Positions 7,777-16,683 of a stretch of 31,393 nt of DNA are shown here, in pieces. A program made the position numbers and the translations under genes. The DNA is from an uncultured Christensenella sp. GTDB lineage: Bacteria > Bacillota > Clostridia > Christensenellales > UBA3700. Under the pieces are notes generated by a model. The model did no database searches, was not told where the DNA came from, and was given only the letters and a program-made list of their open reading frames with translations. The stretch is from positions 1 to 31,393 of the forward strand of contig CAJTNA010000017.1 in NCBI GenBank assembly GCA_910577845.1, written 5' to 3'. Within the stretch, counting starts at the first letter, position 1. Each line of letters begins with the position of its first letter.

Positions 7777-8619
7777 TTATAGTTCACGAGAAATATGTCT
7801 GTTAACGTGGCAACAGATATTTATACCAACTGGAAGTCCAGCGATATGAGTTGGATATGTTTCCACATTTACAGCAAGTGCAGTAATTCTACCGCCAAGC
7901 CCAGCAGGTCCTATACCCAAGTTATTAATCTTTTCCAAAAGTTCAATTTCCAAATCCTTAACATAAGGAATTTCGTTATGAGACAAAGCATTTCTTGTCA
8001 AAGCTTTTTTTGCAAGAATAGCACATTTTTCAAAAGTACCGCCAATACCTACACCAACTACGATAGGAGGGCAAGCGTTTGGACCAGCCTCTTTAACAGC
8101 AGTAAGCACAGCCTCTTTAACGCCTTCAATACCTTGAGCTGGTTTAAGCATATACACTTTACTCATATTTTCACTACCAAAGCCTTTTGGAGATAATGTA
8201 AGCTTTACCTTATCTCCACTTACTATAGAATAGTGTATAACAGCTGGAGTATTATCTTTAGTATTTACTCTTTGTATAGGGTCTGCAACAACGGATTTTC
8301 TCAAATATCCGTCTACATAACCTTGTCTAATACCCTCATTGATAGCATCTTCCAAATTGCCACCAACCAAATGAACATCTTGACCGATTTCAGCAAACAC
8401 AACTGCCATACCAGTATCTTGACAGATAGGAATCATCTCGTCCTTTGCAATTTGCATATTTTCCTTAAGCTGACCTAAAATTTGTTTGCCAAGCGGTGAC
8501 TCTTCCTTTTTATCAGAATTGTTTAAAAGCTCACACATATCTGGTGATAATACGTGATTAATGCTAATTGCCATTTCACGTAGAGCAGTAGTAATTTCTT
8601 TAACATTTAACTCTCTCAT
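7777..8619 (-). CDS. fumA: Class I fumarate hydratase, alpha subunit
   Basis: A 280-residue protein of the FumA/TtdA alpha family, which carries the [4Fe-4S] cluster whose open iron site binds malate or fumarate. Candidate cluster ligands are Cys66 in MIPICQDTGMAVVF, Cys183 in GPNACPPIVVGVGIGG and one of Cys269/Cys270 near the C-terminus. The segments LSPKGFGSENMSKV and GIGPAGLGGRITALAV are characteristic. The length agrees with split (two-subunit) class I enzymes. It starts 13 bases after the flavoprotein gene and is followed by the beta subunit gene. The cluster is oxygen-sensitive, fitting a strict anaerobe. Confidence 0.92.
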   Translation of the reverse strand: MRELNVKEITTALREMAISINHVLSPDMCELLNNSDKKEESPLGKQILGQLKENMQIAKDEMIPICQDTGMAVVFAEIGQDVHLVGGNLEDAINEGIRQGYVDGYLRKSVVADPIQRVNTKDNTPAVIHYSIVSGDKVKLTLSPKGFGSENMSKVYMLKPAQGIEGVKEAVLTAVKEAGPNACPPIVVGVGIGGTFEKCAILAKKALTRNALSHNEIPYVKDLEIELLEKINNLGIGPAGLGGRITALAVNVETYPTHIAGLPVGINICCHVNRHISREL

Positions 8620-8632
8620 TATTCACCTCAAA

Positions 8633-10240
8633 TTAAAGTGTCTTTATATTGTTATAGTTAGGAAGTAGCTTTGGTGAAAGCTCCTTGTATTCAACGCCAG
8701 CTGTTTTAATCTCTTTATCAAACTCTTTAACGTGATTAAAGTTCAACTTCTTTGGCATTGGGATTTCCTTTGCACGAGCTGCAGCATATTGACCTGCATT
8801 TCTACCAAACACGATAACATCTAACAAGCTGTTACCCATAAGTCTGTTTCTGCCGTGTACACCACCAGCAGCCTCACCAGCAACATACAAGTTATTTACA
8901 GTTGTAGTCATACTATCTGCATTAACGTCAACACCACCATTTTGATAGTGCAAAGTTGGATAAATTAGGATAGGCTCTTTTCTCATATCAATACCCATTT
9001 TTTGATACATTCTAAGCATACCTGGTAATTTCTTTTCAAGATAACCATCTCCGTGAATCATATCAATCATAGGACTATCTAGCCAAATTGCATCACCAAG
9101 AGGAGTTTTAACGCCATTGCCTCTTCTGCACTCACGAATAATTGAAGATGCTGTAACATCACGGCACTCAAGCGGATTCATAAACGCCTCACCATTTACA
9201 TTTACAAGCATTGCACCGATACTTCTAACCTTTTCAGTAACCAAAGCACCACGCATTTGAGCGGGATATGCAACGCCAGTTGGGTGATATTGGATAGAGT
9301 CTGCATCACGTAAAACTGCACCAGCTCTGTATGCAAGTACCAAACCATCGGCAGTTGCTCCATAGTGGTTAGATGTAGGGAAGTCTTGGTAATGCAAACG
9401 ACCAGCACCACCAGTACAAATTACAACAGTTTTAGCTTTTGCAATGCTAACTTCGCCAGTCTCCATATTCAATAAAATGGCACCAGCAGCATTGCCATAA
9501 TCATCTTTCAAAATCTCAATAGCAGATGTAAACTCCACAACCTCGATATTGTCATTCCAAACCTCGTCACGTAGTACACGCATAATTTCAGCACCAGAAT
9601 AGTCAGCACAAGCGTGCATTCTGTTCCTAGATGTACCACCGCCTGGAGTTGTAGCCATAACGCCATTTTCGTCCTTATCAAACATAACACCCATATCATT
9701 AAGCCATTTAATAGCTTCTGGTGCTTTGTAAACCAATTTTTTCAAAAGTTCTGGTTTGTTTGTAAAGTGACCACCACCAAACGCATCAAGATAGTGAGTA
9801 GCAGGGCTATCATTCTCTTTATCAGCGGCTTGGATACCACCCTCAGCCATCATAGTGTTAGCGTCACCAATTCTAAGTTTAGTAACCATAACAACTTTAC
9901 AGCCCGCATTGTAAGCTTCCAATGCAGCACTTGCACCAGAACCACCACCACCAATAATCAATACGTCTGACTCGTACTTAATATTCTTTAAATCAATCTT
10001 TTTACCAAGTATACGGCTTTTGCCTTGCAACAAATCAGCCAAGGCACAAGGTACTTTTTGTCCCTTGTTTGCACCTACGCTTAGAGTTGTAAACGCACTT
10101 TGGATATAATCAGGATGATTTTCTGCAAGTAAGATATCTTTTTCCTCTGCAGTCATACGTCTTGGCACTTGACCAATTCTACTTTCACGGGAAAGCTCGA
10201 CTTTCTTCATTGAATTTAACATTTCATCAGTATACAACAT
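8633..10240 (-). CDS. tfrA: Fumarate reductase/succinate dehydrogenase-type flavoprotein (TfrA-like)
   Basis: A 535-residue FAD protein. The dinucleotide-binding motif SDVLIIGGGGSGASAALEA starts at about residue 91. Active-site segments of the fumarate reductase family follow: SIQYHPTGV, VTEKVRSIGAMLVNVNGEAF (with the catalytic-type Arg) and LHYQNGGVDVN, and FAD closes with GEAAGGVHGRNRLMGNSLLD. The His that binds FAD covalently in membrane FrdA/SdhA is Asn here (DANTMMAEGG), so FAD is probably non-covalent, as in soluble enzymes. Oddities are an extra N-terminal region of about 90 residues and a C-terminus only about 55 residues past GRNAG, so most of the helical capping domain is absent. 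Start chosen at the ATG at 10240, eight bases after AAGGAG; an upstream GTG at 10249 abuts that site. Confidence 0.85.
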   Translation of the reverse strand: MLYTDEMLNSMKKVELSRESRIGQVPRRMTAEEKDILLAENHPDYIQSAFTTLSVGANKGQKVPCALADLLQGKSRILGKKIDLKNIKYESDVLIIGGGGSGASAALEAYNAGCKVVMVTKLRIGDANTMMAEGGIQAADKENDSPATHYLDAFGGGHFTNKPELLKKLVYKAPEAIKWLNDMGVMFDKDENGVMATTPGGGTSRNRMHACADYSGAEIMRVLRDEVWNDNIEVVEFTSAIEILKDDYGNAAGAILLNMETGEVSIAKAKTVVICTGGAGRLHYQDFPTSNHYGATADGLVLAYRAGAVLRDADSIQYHPTGVAYPAQMRGALVTEKVRSIGAMLVNVNGEAFMNPLECRDVTASSIIRECRRGNGVKTPLGDAIWLDSPMIDMIHGDGYLEKKLPGMLRMYQKMGIDMRKEPILIYPTLHYQNGGVDVNADSMTTTVNNLYVAGEAAGGVHGRNRLMGNSLLDVIVFGRNAGQYAAARAKEIPMPKKLNFNHVKEFDKEIKTAGVEYKELSPKLLPNYNNIKTL

Positions 10241-10252
10241 ACGCCACACTCC

Positions 10253-10930
10253 TTATTTCTGTTCCATATCACGGTTATTGTAAAGCTCTTCAATTTCACT
10301 CAAAGGCTTACTAGCAATTTGCTCAAGCATATCAAGATATTCACCATTCAAAATATCATTAACTCTCTTTTCCAAATGCTCACTCTTTGGCATAATGTAC
10401 TTACCATTCAAACGTCTTGCAAGCAATGAAACAAGTCTGTGAGATATACCAGCTGGACATCTATTTGAACACATACCACAAGATACGCAGTCAAAAGATT
10501 CTTCAGCACACTTAGCAAACTCAGCTCGTTGTGCATACGCAATATATTGCATAACATTTAAGTTTTGAGGGCAAGCTTTTGTACAAGCATTGCAACCAAT
10601 ACAACTATAAATCTCTGGATATAATTGCATCATAATTTGTTCAGTTGGCTTAATTTCATTCATATTATATTTAGCCTTTTGAGTTGGGAAGTAAGGGATA
10701 CTAGCAATATACATATTGTTTTGTACCTTAGTTTGACAAGCCAAAGCAAATTTCAACTCACTTTCCCCAGCGATTCTGTAGATAGTAGCACAAGCACCGC
10801 AAAAACCTGCTCTGCAACCGCAACCACGAATATGTTTGTAACCTGCATATTCCATAGCATTCATAATAGTAAGTTCAGCTGGTACGCTATATAACTTGCC
10901 CATTATGTAGATATTTACCATTTCTTTCAT
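10253..10930 (-). CDS. tfrB: Fumarate reductase-type iron-sulfur subunit (TfrB-like, short)
   Basis: A 225-residue electron-transfer protein. The N-terminal [2Fe-2S] ferredoxin-like domain has RGCGCRAGFCGAC and LAC (Cys39, 44, 47, 65). Two classical [4Fe-4S] motifs follow: CIGCNACTKACP (110-121) and CVSCGMCSNRCP (148-159). SdhB/FrdB normally has [2Fe-2S], [4Fe-4S] and [3Fe-4S]; here all eight ligands for two [4Fe-4S] clusters are present, as in TfrB. Archaeal TfrB continues into an HdrB-like CCG domain, which is missing here, while a separate HdrB is encoded upstream in the same cluster. It should pass electrons to the flavoprotein, whose gene follows after 12 bases. Confidence 0.85.
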   Translation of the reverse strand: MKEMVNIYIMGKLYSVPAELTIMNAMEYAGYKHIRGCGCRAGFCGACATIYRIAGESELKFALACQTKVQNNMYIASIPYFPTQKAKYNMNEIKPTEQIMMQLYPEIYSCIGCNACTKACPQNLNVMQYIAYAQRAEFAKCAEESFDCVSCGMCSNRCPAGISHRLVSLLARRLNGKYIMPKSEHLEKRVNDILNGEYLDMLEQIASKPLSEIEELYNNRDMEQK

Positions 10931-10953
10931 AGATTTTAAACCTCTCTATTTTT

Positions 10954-10989
10954 ATTCGATATTGTAATTTTTATTACAATGTATTTCAA
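10954..10989 (-). promoter_or_regulatory. Internal promoter overlapped by a palindrome, before tfrB
   Basis: In the 102-base gap between flxA and tfrB the minus strand shows TTGAAA (10989-10984), a 17-base spacer and TACAAT (10966-10961), with a start near 10954. The spacer and -10 box coincide with an inverted repeat, arms ATTGTAAT (10961-10968) and ATTACAAT (10973-10980). The palindrome resembles, but does not match exactly, the Rex (NADH sensor) operator TTGTTAA-N4-TTAACAA; the outer TTGT and ACAA agree. An autonomous, redox-regulated tfrB-tfrA-fum transcript is inferred. Confidence 0.6.
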
Positions 10990-11032
10990 AATTAACATTT
11001 AGTTACTAAAATTATTTAATAATAACTTTAAA

Positions 11033-11869
11033 TCAATATTCATTTGGTAATTCGTCAATTTCGTCACATCTGAATACTGGACCATCTTTACAAACAAATT
11101 TTGAACCAATATTACATCTGCCACACTTACCAATACCACATTTCATTTTAAGTTCAAGTGTAGTGTAAACTTGAGTTTTGTCAAAGCCCATTTCAATCAA
11201 ACCTTGCAAAACGAACTTAATCATAATAGGTGGTCCGCAAATAACAGCGGTACGATTATTGTCAAATGCCAATTCTTTCAAATAAGCTGGTACAAATCCA
11301 ACGTGACCGCCCCAACTATCCTCTGGTCTATCAATAGTAACATATACGTTAAAGTCTTTATCGTTAGCCCACTCCTTAGTCATTTCCTCATAATCAACTA
11401 AGTCGCCAGAGCTTCTCGCACCATAAAGAACATCTACGTGTCCATAGTTATCTCTGTTTGCTCTAACATAATTTATAACGCTACGTAAAGGTGCAATACC
11501 AATACCACCTGCAATAAACAACAAATTCTTTTTAGCAAAAGCATCATCAACTGGAAAAGGCTTTCCATAAGGTCCTCTAACAGTAATCTCGTCACCAACC
11601 TCAAGTTGATGTATAGCCTCTGTCAAAATACCACATCTTTTAATAGAAAATTCCTTAAACTTTGTATTTGTTGGTGAAGATGTGATTGAAAACATTGCCT
11701 CACCCACACCAGGTATAGAAACCATAGCACATTGACCAGGTCTATGGTCAAACATAATACTATCATCAATGCCAACAACCCCAAAAGTCTTAACATCATT
11801 AGTATCAGTACGAACGCTGATTACTTTTGCCACGTGAGGTACTAATTCGTCTTTGATAATTTCACTCAT
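11033..11869 (-). CDS. flxA: FAD/NAD(P)H-binding electron-input subunit (FlxA-like)
   Basis: A 278-residue ferredoxin-NADP reductase-fold protein of the AsrB / sulfhydrogenase gamma / FlxA group. The FAD domain has RPGQCAMVSIPGVGEAMFS and ITSSP. The nucleotide domain has LLFIAGGIGIAPLRSVI and VDVLYGARSSGDLVDY. A C-terminal [2Fe-2S] site is formed by Cys244, 249, 252 and 260 (CGIGKCGRC and FVC). In FlxABCD-HdrABC complexes this subunit oxidises NADH and feeds electrons to the iron-sulfur subunits. Its ATG overlaps the stop of the preceding gene by one base (TAATG), implying translational coupling. Taken alone it could be an AsrB-type subunit, but no siroheme AsrC is present. Confidence 0.85.
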   Translation of the reverse strand: MSEIIKDELVPHVAKVISVRTDTNDVKTFGVVGIDDSIMFDHRPGQCAMVSIPGVGEAMFSITSSPTNTKFKEFSIKRCGILTEAIHQLEVGDEITVRGPYGKPFPVDDAFAKKNLLFIAGGIGIAPLRSVINYVRANRDNYGHVDVLYGARSSGDLVDYEEMTKEWANDKDFNVYVTIDRPEDSWGGHVGFVPAYLKELAFDNNRTAVICGPPIMIKFVLQGLIEMGFDKTQVYTTLELKMKCGIGKCGRCNIGSKFVCKDGPVFRCDEIDELPNEY

Positions 11870-12888
11870 TACTTATTACCTCCCAATGTTTTAATAACCT
11901 TAACAATATTCATTGATACTGGGCATTTTGCCACACATCTACCACAACCTACGCAAGAAAACTCACCATTGTGGTTAGCTGGGTGATAAACCAACTTATG
12001 CATAAATCTTTGACGGAATCTTTGCATATGGCTTGGTCTATTAGTGCCGTGAGCCATCATTGTAAAGTCTTTTCTCATACAAGAGTCCCAGCAACGGAAT
12101 CTCTTAATACCACTATTTGTCTTGTAATCTCTAACATCATAGCATTGACAAGTAGGACAAACATATGTACAAGTTCCACAGCCTAAACAACTTTCAGATA
12201 AAGCTTGCCACTCAGGTCTGTTAAACAATGCATCAAGCTTATCCCCACCAAATGCCTCAGTTGAAAGTCCACTTAAAGGTAGCTTGTTCATAACTTCACG
12301 AGTTTTCTTTTTGCTTGACTCAACTGCTTTATCGTCACAATTTTTAAACAAACTATCAAATTGTGTCATAAATGCATTACCCTTTTCAGTCACAGCATTA
12401 AAGTAAATTTCTTCACCACAAATATAACTTTCTACATCACCTTTTGGTGCTGCAGGGTCAATCCCAAAAGTAGTACAGAAACAACTTTCCTCTGGTTTAG
12501 TACAGCTTAGTGAGATAACAATGCCGTGTTTACGCCTTGCCTCATAAAAAGTATCTAAAAAACCCTCTAGGAAAACAGTATCTAGGATATGGAACGCTCT
12601 TACATCACAAGCTCTTACTCCAAAGATAACAAAATCTTCTTTAACAAGTTCGCCTTGCTCAACAATGATATGTTTGCCGTCTTTTTTAAAGTTTGACAAA
12701 TCCTCACATTGAGGGAAAAAAGCATCCTTAGCACTCTTTACAGTCATTTTGTTAAGATTAACAACTGAATCTTTATTCCATTCACCATAATTCACCGCAC
12801 CATTAATATCAATTGGTGCATATAATTTCATTTTTTCATTAATAGCACTATATAAGCTATTAAGGTCAGATAACGCTAATTTTTTCAT
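11869..12888 (-). CDS. flxB: 4Fe-4S dicluster electron-transfer subunit (FlxB/AsrA-like)
   Basis: A 339-residue iron-sulfur protein. The N-terminal domain has VIFGVRACDVRAFHILDTVF and SCTKPEESCFCTTFG, as in sulfite reductase subunit A (AsrA). The C-terminal ferredoxin domain has CLGCGTCTYVCPTCQCYDV and CVGCGRCVAKCPVSMNIV, enough cysteines for two [4Fe-4S] clusters, plus RCWDSCMRKDF between them. It presumably moves electrons between FlxA and the rest of the complex. The B/C naming follows gene order relative to HdrA. It overlaps both neighbours by one base (TAATG junctions). Confidence 0.8.
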   Translation of the reverse strand: MKKLALSDLNSLYSAINEKMKLYAPIDINGAVNYGEWNKDSVVNLNKMTVKSAKDAFFPQCEDLSNFKKDGKHIIVEQGELVKEDFVIFGVRACDVRAFHILDTVFLEGFLDTFYEARRKHGIVISLSCTKPEESCFCTTFGIDPAAPKGDVESYICGEEIYFNAVTEKGNAFMTQFDSLFKNCDDKAVESSKKKTREVMNKLPLSGLSTEAFGGDKLDALFNRPEWQALSESCLGCGTCTYVCPTCQCYDVRDYKTNSGIKRFRCWDSCMRKDFTMMAHGTNRPSHMQRFRQRFMHKLVYHPANHNGEFSCVGCGRCVAKCPVSMNIVKVIKTLGGNK

Positions 12889-13868
12889 TATTTACCCTCC
12901 TTATCACTTATAACTGTTGCTTCAATATCGCCCTCTGTAAAGTTTACTAACGGATTGCGTTGTTCTGCAACCTCACCAGCTTGATAATCACCATAAAACT
13001 CGTTGATATCTTTGATAAATTTACGATTCAACAAATGTAGTGGGATACCTTGAGGACAAACTCTTGAACACTCGCCACAATCTGTACACCTACCCGCAAC
13101 GTGGAAAGCCCTTATAATATGGAACATTTTTTCCTCAAACTCTGTTGCGTTTGCCTTTGCTGTTACATTACTTCTTGCATTGTCAAATACGCAAGTTCTG
13201 CAAGTACAAGCTGGACAAATATTACGACAAGCATTACATCTGATACACTTTGAAAGTTCAGCTTTCCAAAAAGCAAATCTTTGCGCTGCTGTCATAGCCT
13301 CAAGTTGTTTAACTCCGTCAAATCTAGAGTCGCACTTTGGTGTTTGCAACTCCTCACCAATAACTTCGTCAGCAATCTTTAGCTCGCTACCTTTGCAAGA
13401 TTGACATTTTGATAATAGCACACTTGCCTTTTCAATGATAGCATCTTTATATATACTATTAATTAAAATATTATTATCCTTATCAATAACACTTGTTACA
13501 CCACTGACACCTTGATTCTTAATTTTTTCAATATCAAGGTGACCGCTACAACCCACACCAATAATATAAATATTTTCTCTATTAACTCTATGTTCAGTGA
13601 TAAGTTGATTCATACTATATGTATCACAAGGTTTTAGGATAACAGCAAACTTTTTATCGGAAACAATTTGTGATACCAAATATTTACTTAAATTTGCACC
13701 GCAAAAACTATTGTAAACAAATCCGTCAAGACCACTCTCTTTAGTAAAAATAGCAGGAGTTGTATCGTAAACAAAATCGCCTTTAGTCCAAGCAATAACA
13801 GCATCAACTGTACCATTATCCAAAAGTTCTTGCACTCTTTCTTTCAATTTCAATTCTAATCCTTGCAT
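12888..13868 (-). CDS. flxC: 4Fe-4S electron-transfer subunit (FlxC-like)
   Basis: A 326-residue protein whose N-terminal half recalls the FrhB/FdhB family (SFCGANLSKYL, FAVILKPCDTYSMNQLI, YIIGVGCSGHL). Its C-terminal half has two ferredoxin motifs, CIRCNACRNICPACTCRTC and CTDCGECSRVCPQGIPLHL. A further pair CQSC lies near residue 155. It is predicted to relay electrons between the NADH module and FlxD/HdrA. It starts inside the end of flxD (13-base overlap) and has an AGGAG site at the right distance. The exact partner of each cluster cannot be read from sequence. Confidence 0.8.
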   Translation of the reverse strand: MQGLELKLKERVQELLDNGTVDAVIAWTKGDFVYDTTPAIFTKESGLDGFVYNSFCGANLSKYLVSQIVSDKKFAVILKPCDTYSMNQLITEHRVNRENIYIIGVGCSGHLDIEKIKNQGVSGVTSVIDKDNNILINSIYKDAIIEKASVLLSKCQSCKGSELKIADEVIGEELQTPKCDSRFDGVKQLEAMTAAQRFAFWKAELSKCIRCNACRNICPACTCRTCVFDNARSNVTAKANATEFEEKMFHIIRAFHVAGRCTDCGECSRVCPQGIPLHLLNRKFIKDINEFYGDYQAGEVAEQRNPLVNFTEGDIEATVISDKEGK

Positions 13869-14293
13869 CTTATATCTCCTAATTTAACACATTCGCCTAA
13901 AGCTCTAATATCCTCAACGAACTTGTTCATAACAGTAGAAAATTTAACACCCTCTGCTGCAGAAACCCACTCAACACGAGTACGACCTCTTTCAATGCCC
14001 ATATAATCAAGCATACTATACAAAAGTGCAAGCCTTCTTCTTGTGTAATAGTTACCAGTACTATAGTGGCAATCGCCTGGGTGACAACCGCAAATAATAA
14101 CGCCGTCTGCACCACGCTCAAAAGCTTTTAGTATAAACATAGGATTTACACGACCAGAACAAGGTACTCTTATAATTTTGACATCAGCGGGGTAAGATAA
14201 TCTACTTGAACCAGCTAAGTCTGCACCCGCATAACTACACCAGTTGCAACAAAAGGCAACAATGGTTGGTTTAAACTCTTTTACTTCTTGCAT
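13856..14293 (-). CDS. flxD: MvhD/FlxD-type [2Fe-2S] adaptor subunit
   Basis: A 145-residue protein matching the MvhD family: FKPTIVAFCCNWCSYAGAD at the start, RVPCSGRVNPMFILKAFERGADGV, and the cluster region ICGCHPGDCHYSTGNYYTRRR. In methanogens MvhD couples hydrogenase to HdrA; in bacteria the homologous FlxD couples the NADH module to HdrA. The closely packed cysteines (FCCNWC, VPC, CGCHPGDC) supply the cluster ligands. It overlaps hdrA by 13 bases, and hdrA-mvhD adjacency is the rule in such clusters. No hydrogenase or formate dehydrogenase gene is present, so NADH is the likely electron source. Confidence 0.92.
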   Translation of the reverse strand: MQEVKEFKPTIVAFCCNWCSYAGADLAGSSRLSYPADVKIIRVPCSGRVNPMFILKAFERGADGVIICGCHPGDCHYSTGNYYTRRRLALLYSMLDYMGIERGRTRVEWVSAAEGVKFSTVMNKFVEDIRALGECVKLGDIRCKD

Positions 14294-16269
14294 ATTGCTT
14301 CTACCTCCGCCATAATTTGACTATTAGAGAATCCGAACAAGTCCATTGCACCAGAAGGGCAAGCAACAGTACAAGCACCACAACCTTGACACAATGCAGG
14401 ATTAACACTTGCAACTCGTCTATTTTCTCTAATGCCGTGGTCATTAATAAGTTTAGTTTCATAACTAATTGCACCATAAGGACAAACATTTGCACAATTT
14501 GAGCAACCATTACACAACAACTCGTCACTATGAGCCACGCAAGGATTAGTAACCAACTTATTCTTATTTAAAAGTCCGATTACTTTTGCCGCACAAGCAC
14601 TTGCTTGAGATACGGTTTCTGGAATATCCTTAGGACCTTGGCAAACACCAGATAGGAATATACCTGCTGTTGGGCTTTCTACTGGACGCAACTTTGCGTG
14701 AGCCTCTGTCAAGAAATTGTTAGTATCAATACTTGCTGTAAGCATTGATGCAACCTTTTTAGCAGACTCATCTGGCTCAATGGCAGTAGCCAAAACAACC
14801 ATATCACTATTAACAAGAATTTGCTCGTTATTCAACAAATCACTTGCTTGTAATACAAGATGTCCATCACTCTCATAAACTTTACCAACTTGACCTTTAA
14901 TATAATTTACATTATACTCCTCAACCGCTCTGCGATAAAACTCGTCATAGTTTTTACCAGGTGTACGAACGTCTATATAAAATACATTAACATTAATATC
15001 TGGATATTTATCACGTATAAGCATTGCGTGCTTTGCAGTATACATACAGCAAATTTTTGAGCAATAGCACTTACCTCTGCCACTGATATCTCTTGAACCT
15101 ACACATTGAATAAATGTGATTGAGTGAGGGTGACTGCCATCACTAGGTTTTACAAGCTTTCCACCAGTAGGACCAGCCGCATTCATTAAACGCTCAAGCT
15201 CAAGGCTAGTAATTACATCTTTACTTTGGCTGTAGCCATACTCATCAAACTTATCAAGCTTGATAGGCTTATAACCAGTAGCTGCAACTATTGCACCATA
15301 CTCTCTCTCGATAACCTCGTCTTGTTGCTTGTAGTCAATAGCCTTTGCAGAACATACAGTTTGACACAAGCCACATTTATCCTTAGTAATCTTAATACAT
15401 TGAACTGGGTCAATAACCGCAACATTCGGAATTGCTTGTGCAAATGGAATGTAAATTGCAGGTCTGTTATTTAAACCGCAGTTAAACTCATTTTTACCTT
15501 TCTTAGATGGGCATTTAGACATACAATCACCACAACCAGTACACAAGTCTGTATTTACAAACCTTGCTTTCTTGCGGATAGTAGCCTTAAAATTACCCAC
15601 AAATCCACTAACCTTTTCAACCTCGCTATAAGTCAATAGCTCAATATTTGGATTAGCAGCAGCCTCTACCATTTTTGGTGTCAAAATACAAGCAGCACAG
15701 TCAAGAGTTGGGAATGTCTTGTCAAGCTTTGCCATATTACCACCAATAGTAGGACTTTTTTCTACTATATCAACTTGGAACCCAGCCTCAGCTATATCAA
15801 GTGCAGTTTGAATACCAGCAATACCACCACCGATAACCAACGCCCTCTTTGTAACTTGACTTTCACCACTAATCAATGGTGCGTTCAACTTAACTTTCGC
15901 AATTGCTGCATTAGCAAGTGCAATCGCCTTAATAGTAGCTTCCTCTACGTTTTTATGTATCCAAGAACAATGTTCACGAATGTTAGCAATCTCAACCATA
16001 AAAGGATTAAGACCAGCTCTTTCCGCATTCTTACGGAATGTAGCCTCGTGCATTCTTGGTGAACAAGAACAAATTACTACTCCGTCAAGTTTATGTTCCT
16101 CAATCGCATTACGCATAATAAGTTGTCCAGCTTCAGAACACATATACTGATAATCGGTTGCAAATACAACACCTTGTTGCAACTTAACCGCCTCGACAAC
16201 TTGCTTTACATCTACAGTCGCTGCAATATTACTACCGCACCAACATACAAATACACCTATCTTTAGCAC
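14281..16269 (-). CDS. hdrA: Heterodisulfide reductase subunit A, bifurcating flavoprotein
   Basis: A 662-residue HdrA of standard length. It has N-terminal VCWCGSNIA (residues 8-16), a first ferredoxin-like cysteine set, a Rossmann FAD site RALVIGGGIAGIQTALDIAE (142-161), the DCAACILTPKMVEA signature (190-203), and an inserted ferredoxin domain with CTGCGDCMSKCP (243-254) and CGLCQTVC (299-306). The HdrA cluster set IQCVGSRD (387-394) and KCYCSKICC (400-408) is followed by a C-terminal pair CNGCSNCANVCP and CQGCGACTVACP. The HdrA FAD is the site of flavin-based electron bifurcation. The start is GTG, seven bases after a GAGG ribosome binding site. It begins 14 bases after hdrC and overlaps flxD. 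Confidence 0.95.
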   Translation of the reverse strand: MLKIGVFVCWCGSNIAATVDVKQVVEAVKLQQGVVFATDYQYMCSEAGQLIMRNAIEEHKLDGVVICSCSPRMHEATFRKNAERAGLNPFMVEIANIREHCSWIHKNVEEATIKAIALANAAIAKVKLNAPLISGESQVTKRALVIGGGIAGIQTALDIAEAGFQVDIVEKSPTIGGNMAKLDKTFPTLDCAACILTPKMVEAAANPNIELLTYSEVEKVSGFVGNFKATIRKKARFVNTDLCTGCGDCMSKCPSKKGKNEFNCGLNNRPAIYIPFAQAIPNVAVIDPVQCIKITKDKCGLCQTVCSAKAIDYKQQDEVIEREYGAIVAATGYKPIKLDKFDEYGYSQSKDVITSLELERLMNAAGPTGGKLVKPSDGSHPHSITFIQCVGSRDISGRGKCYCSKICCMYTAKHAMLIRDKYPDINVNVFYIDVRTPGKNYDEFYRRAVEEYNVNYIKGQVGKVYESDGHLVLQASDLLNNEQILVNSDMVVLATAIEPDESAKKVASMLTASIDTNNFLTEAHAKLRPVESPTAGIFLSGVCQGPKDIPETVSQASACAAKVIGLLNKNKLVTNPCVAHSDELLCNGCSNCANVCPYGAISYETKLINDHGIRENRRVASVNPALCQGCGACTVACPSGAMDLFGFSNSQIMAEVEAICKK

Positions 16270-16283
16270 TTTTGTCCTCTCCT

Positions 16284-16673
16284 CTATTTTTTGAATTTCC
16301 TAAAAGCACTTACCAATGCTTGTTGAGGTATTTGCTCATCTATAATTGGCGGTATATCATTTGCATCTAAATAATTCTCGCCAGCTTGTCTTTGCTTTAC
16401 TACTCTGATTGCCTCTACCACTTTTGCAGGTTCAACGCCCCTTGGACATCTCTCTACACAAGCAAAACAGCTTAAACAATGGAATATTGATTTACTCTCC
16501 ATAAGTTCCTCAACTCTGCCGTGTACAACCATATCCACAAACTTATGAGGCGGATATTCCATCTCATTAAAAGAAGGACAAGACGCAGAGCATTTACCAC
16601 ATTTCATACATCTAATTGGGTTAGCACCGCTGATACGTATCACTTCATTTGCAAGTTTCATATCTTTTTTCAT
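16284..16673 (-). CDS. hdrC: Heterodisulfide reductase subunit C
   Basis: A 129-residue relay protein with two [4Fe-4S] motifs, CMKCGKCSASCP (residues 22-33) and CLSCFACVERCP (66-77), and the HdrC-type segments YPPHKFVDMVVHGRVEELM and PRGVEPAKVVEAIRVV. It carries electrons from HdrA to HdrB. It follows hdrB after 10 bases with a strong AGGAGGG site, and hdrA follows after 14 bases. The order hdrB-hdrC-hdrA-flxD differs only slightly from that of other bacterial hdr-flx clusters. Confidence 0.93.
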   Translation of the reverse strand: MKKDMKLANEVIRISGANPIRCMKCGKCSASCPSFNEMEYPPHKFVDMVVHGRVEELMESKSIFHCLSCFACVERCPRGVEPAKVVEAIRVVKQRQAGENYLDANDIPPIIDEQIPQQALVSAFRKFKK

Positions 16674-16683
16674 ATCGCCCTCC

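Noticed and set aside
7216..8619. L-tartrate dehydratase TtdAB
   Set aside because: Sequence alone cannot exclude it, but immediate linkage to a fumarate reductase-type pair makes fumarase the more economical call; no tartrate transporter or regulator is present.
11033..12888. Anaerobic sulfite reductase AsrA/AsrB pair
   Set aside because: The two genes resemble AsrA and AsrB individually, but there is no siroheme-containing AsrC and they are embedded with hdrA and mvhD-type genes, which fits FlxA/FlxB better.
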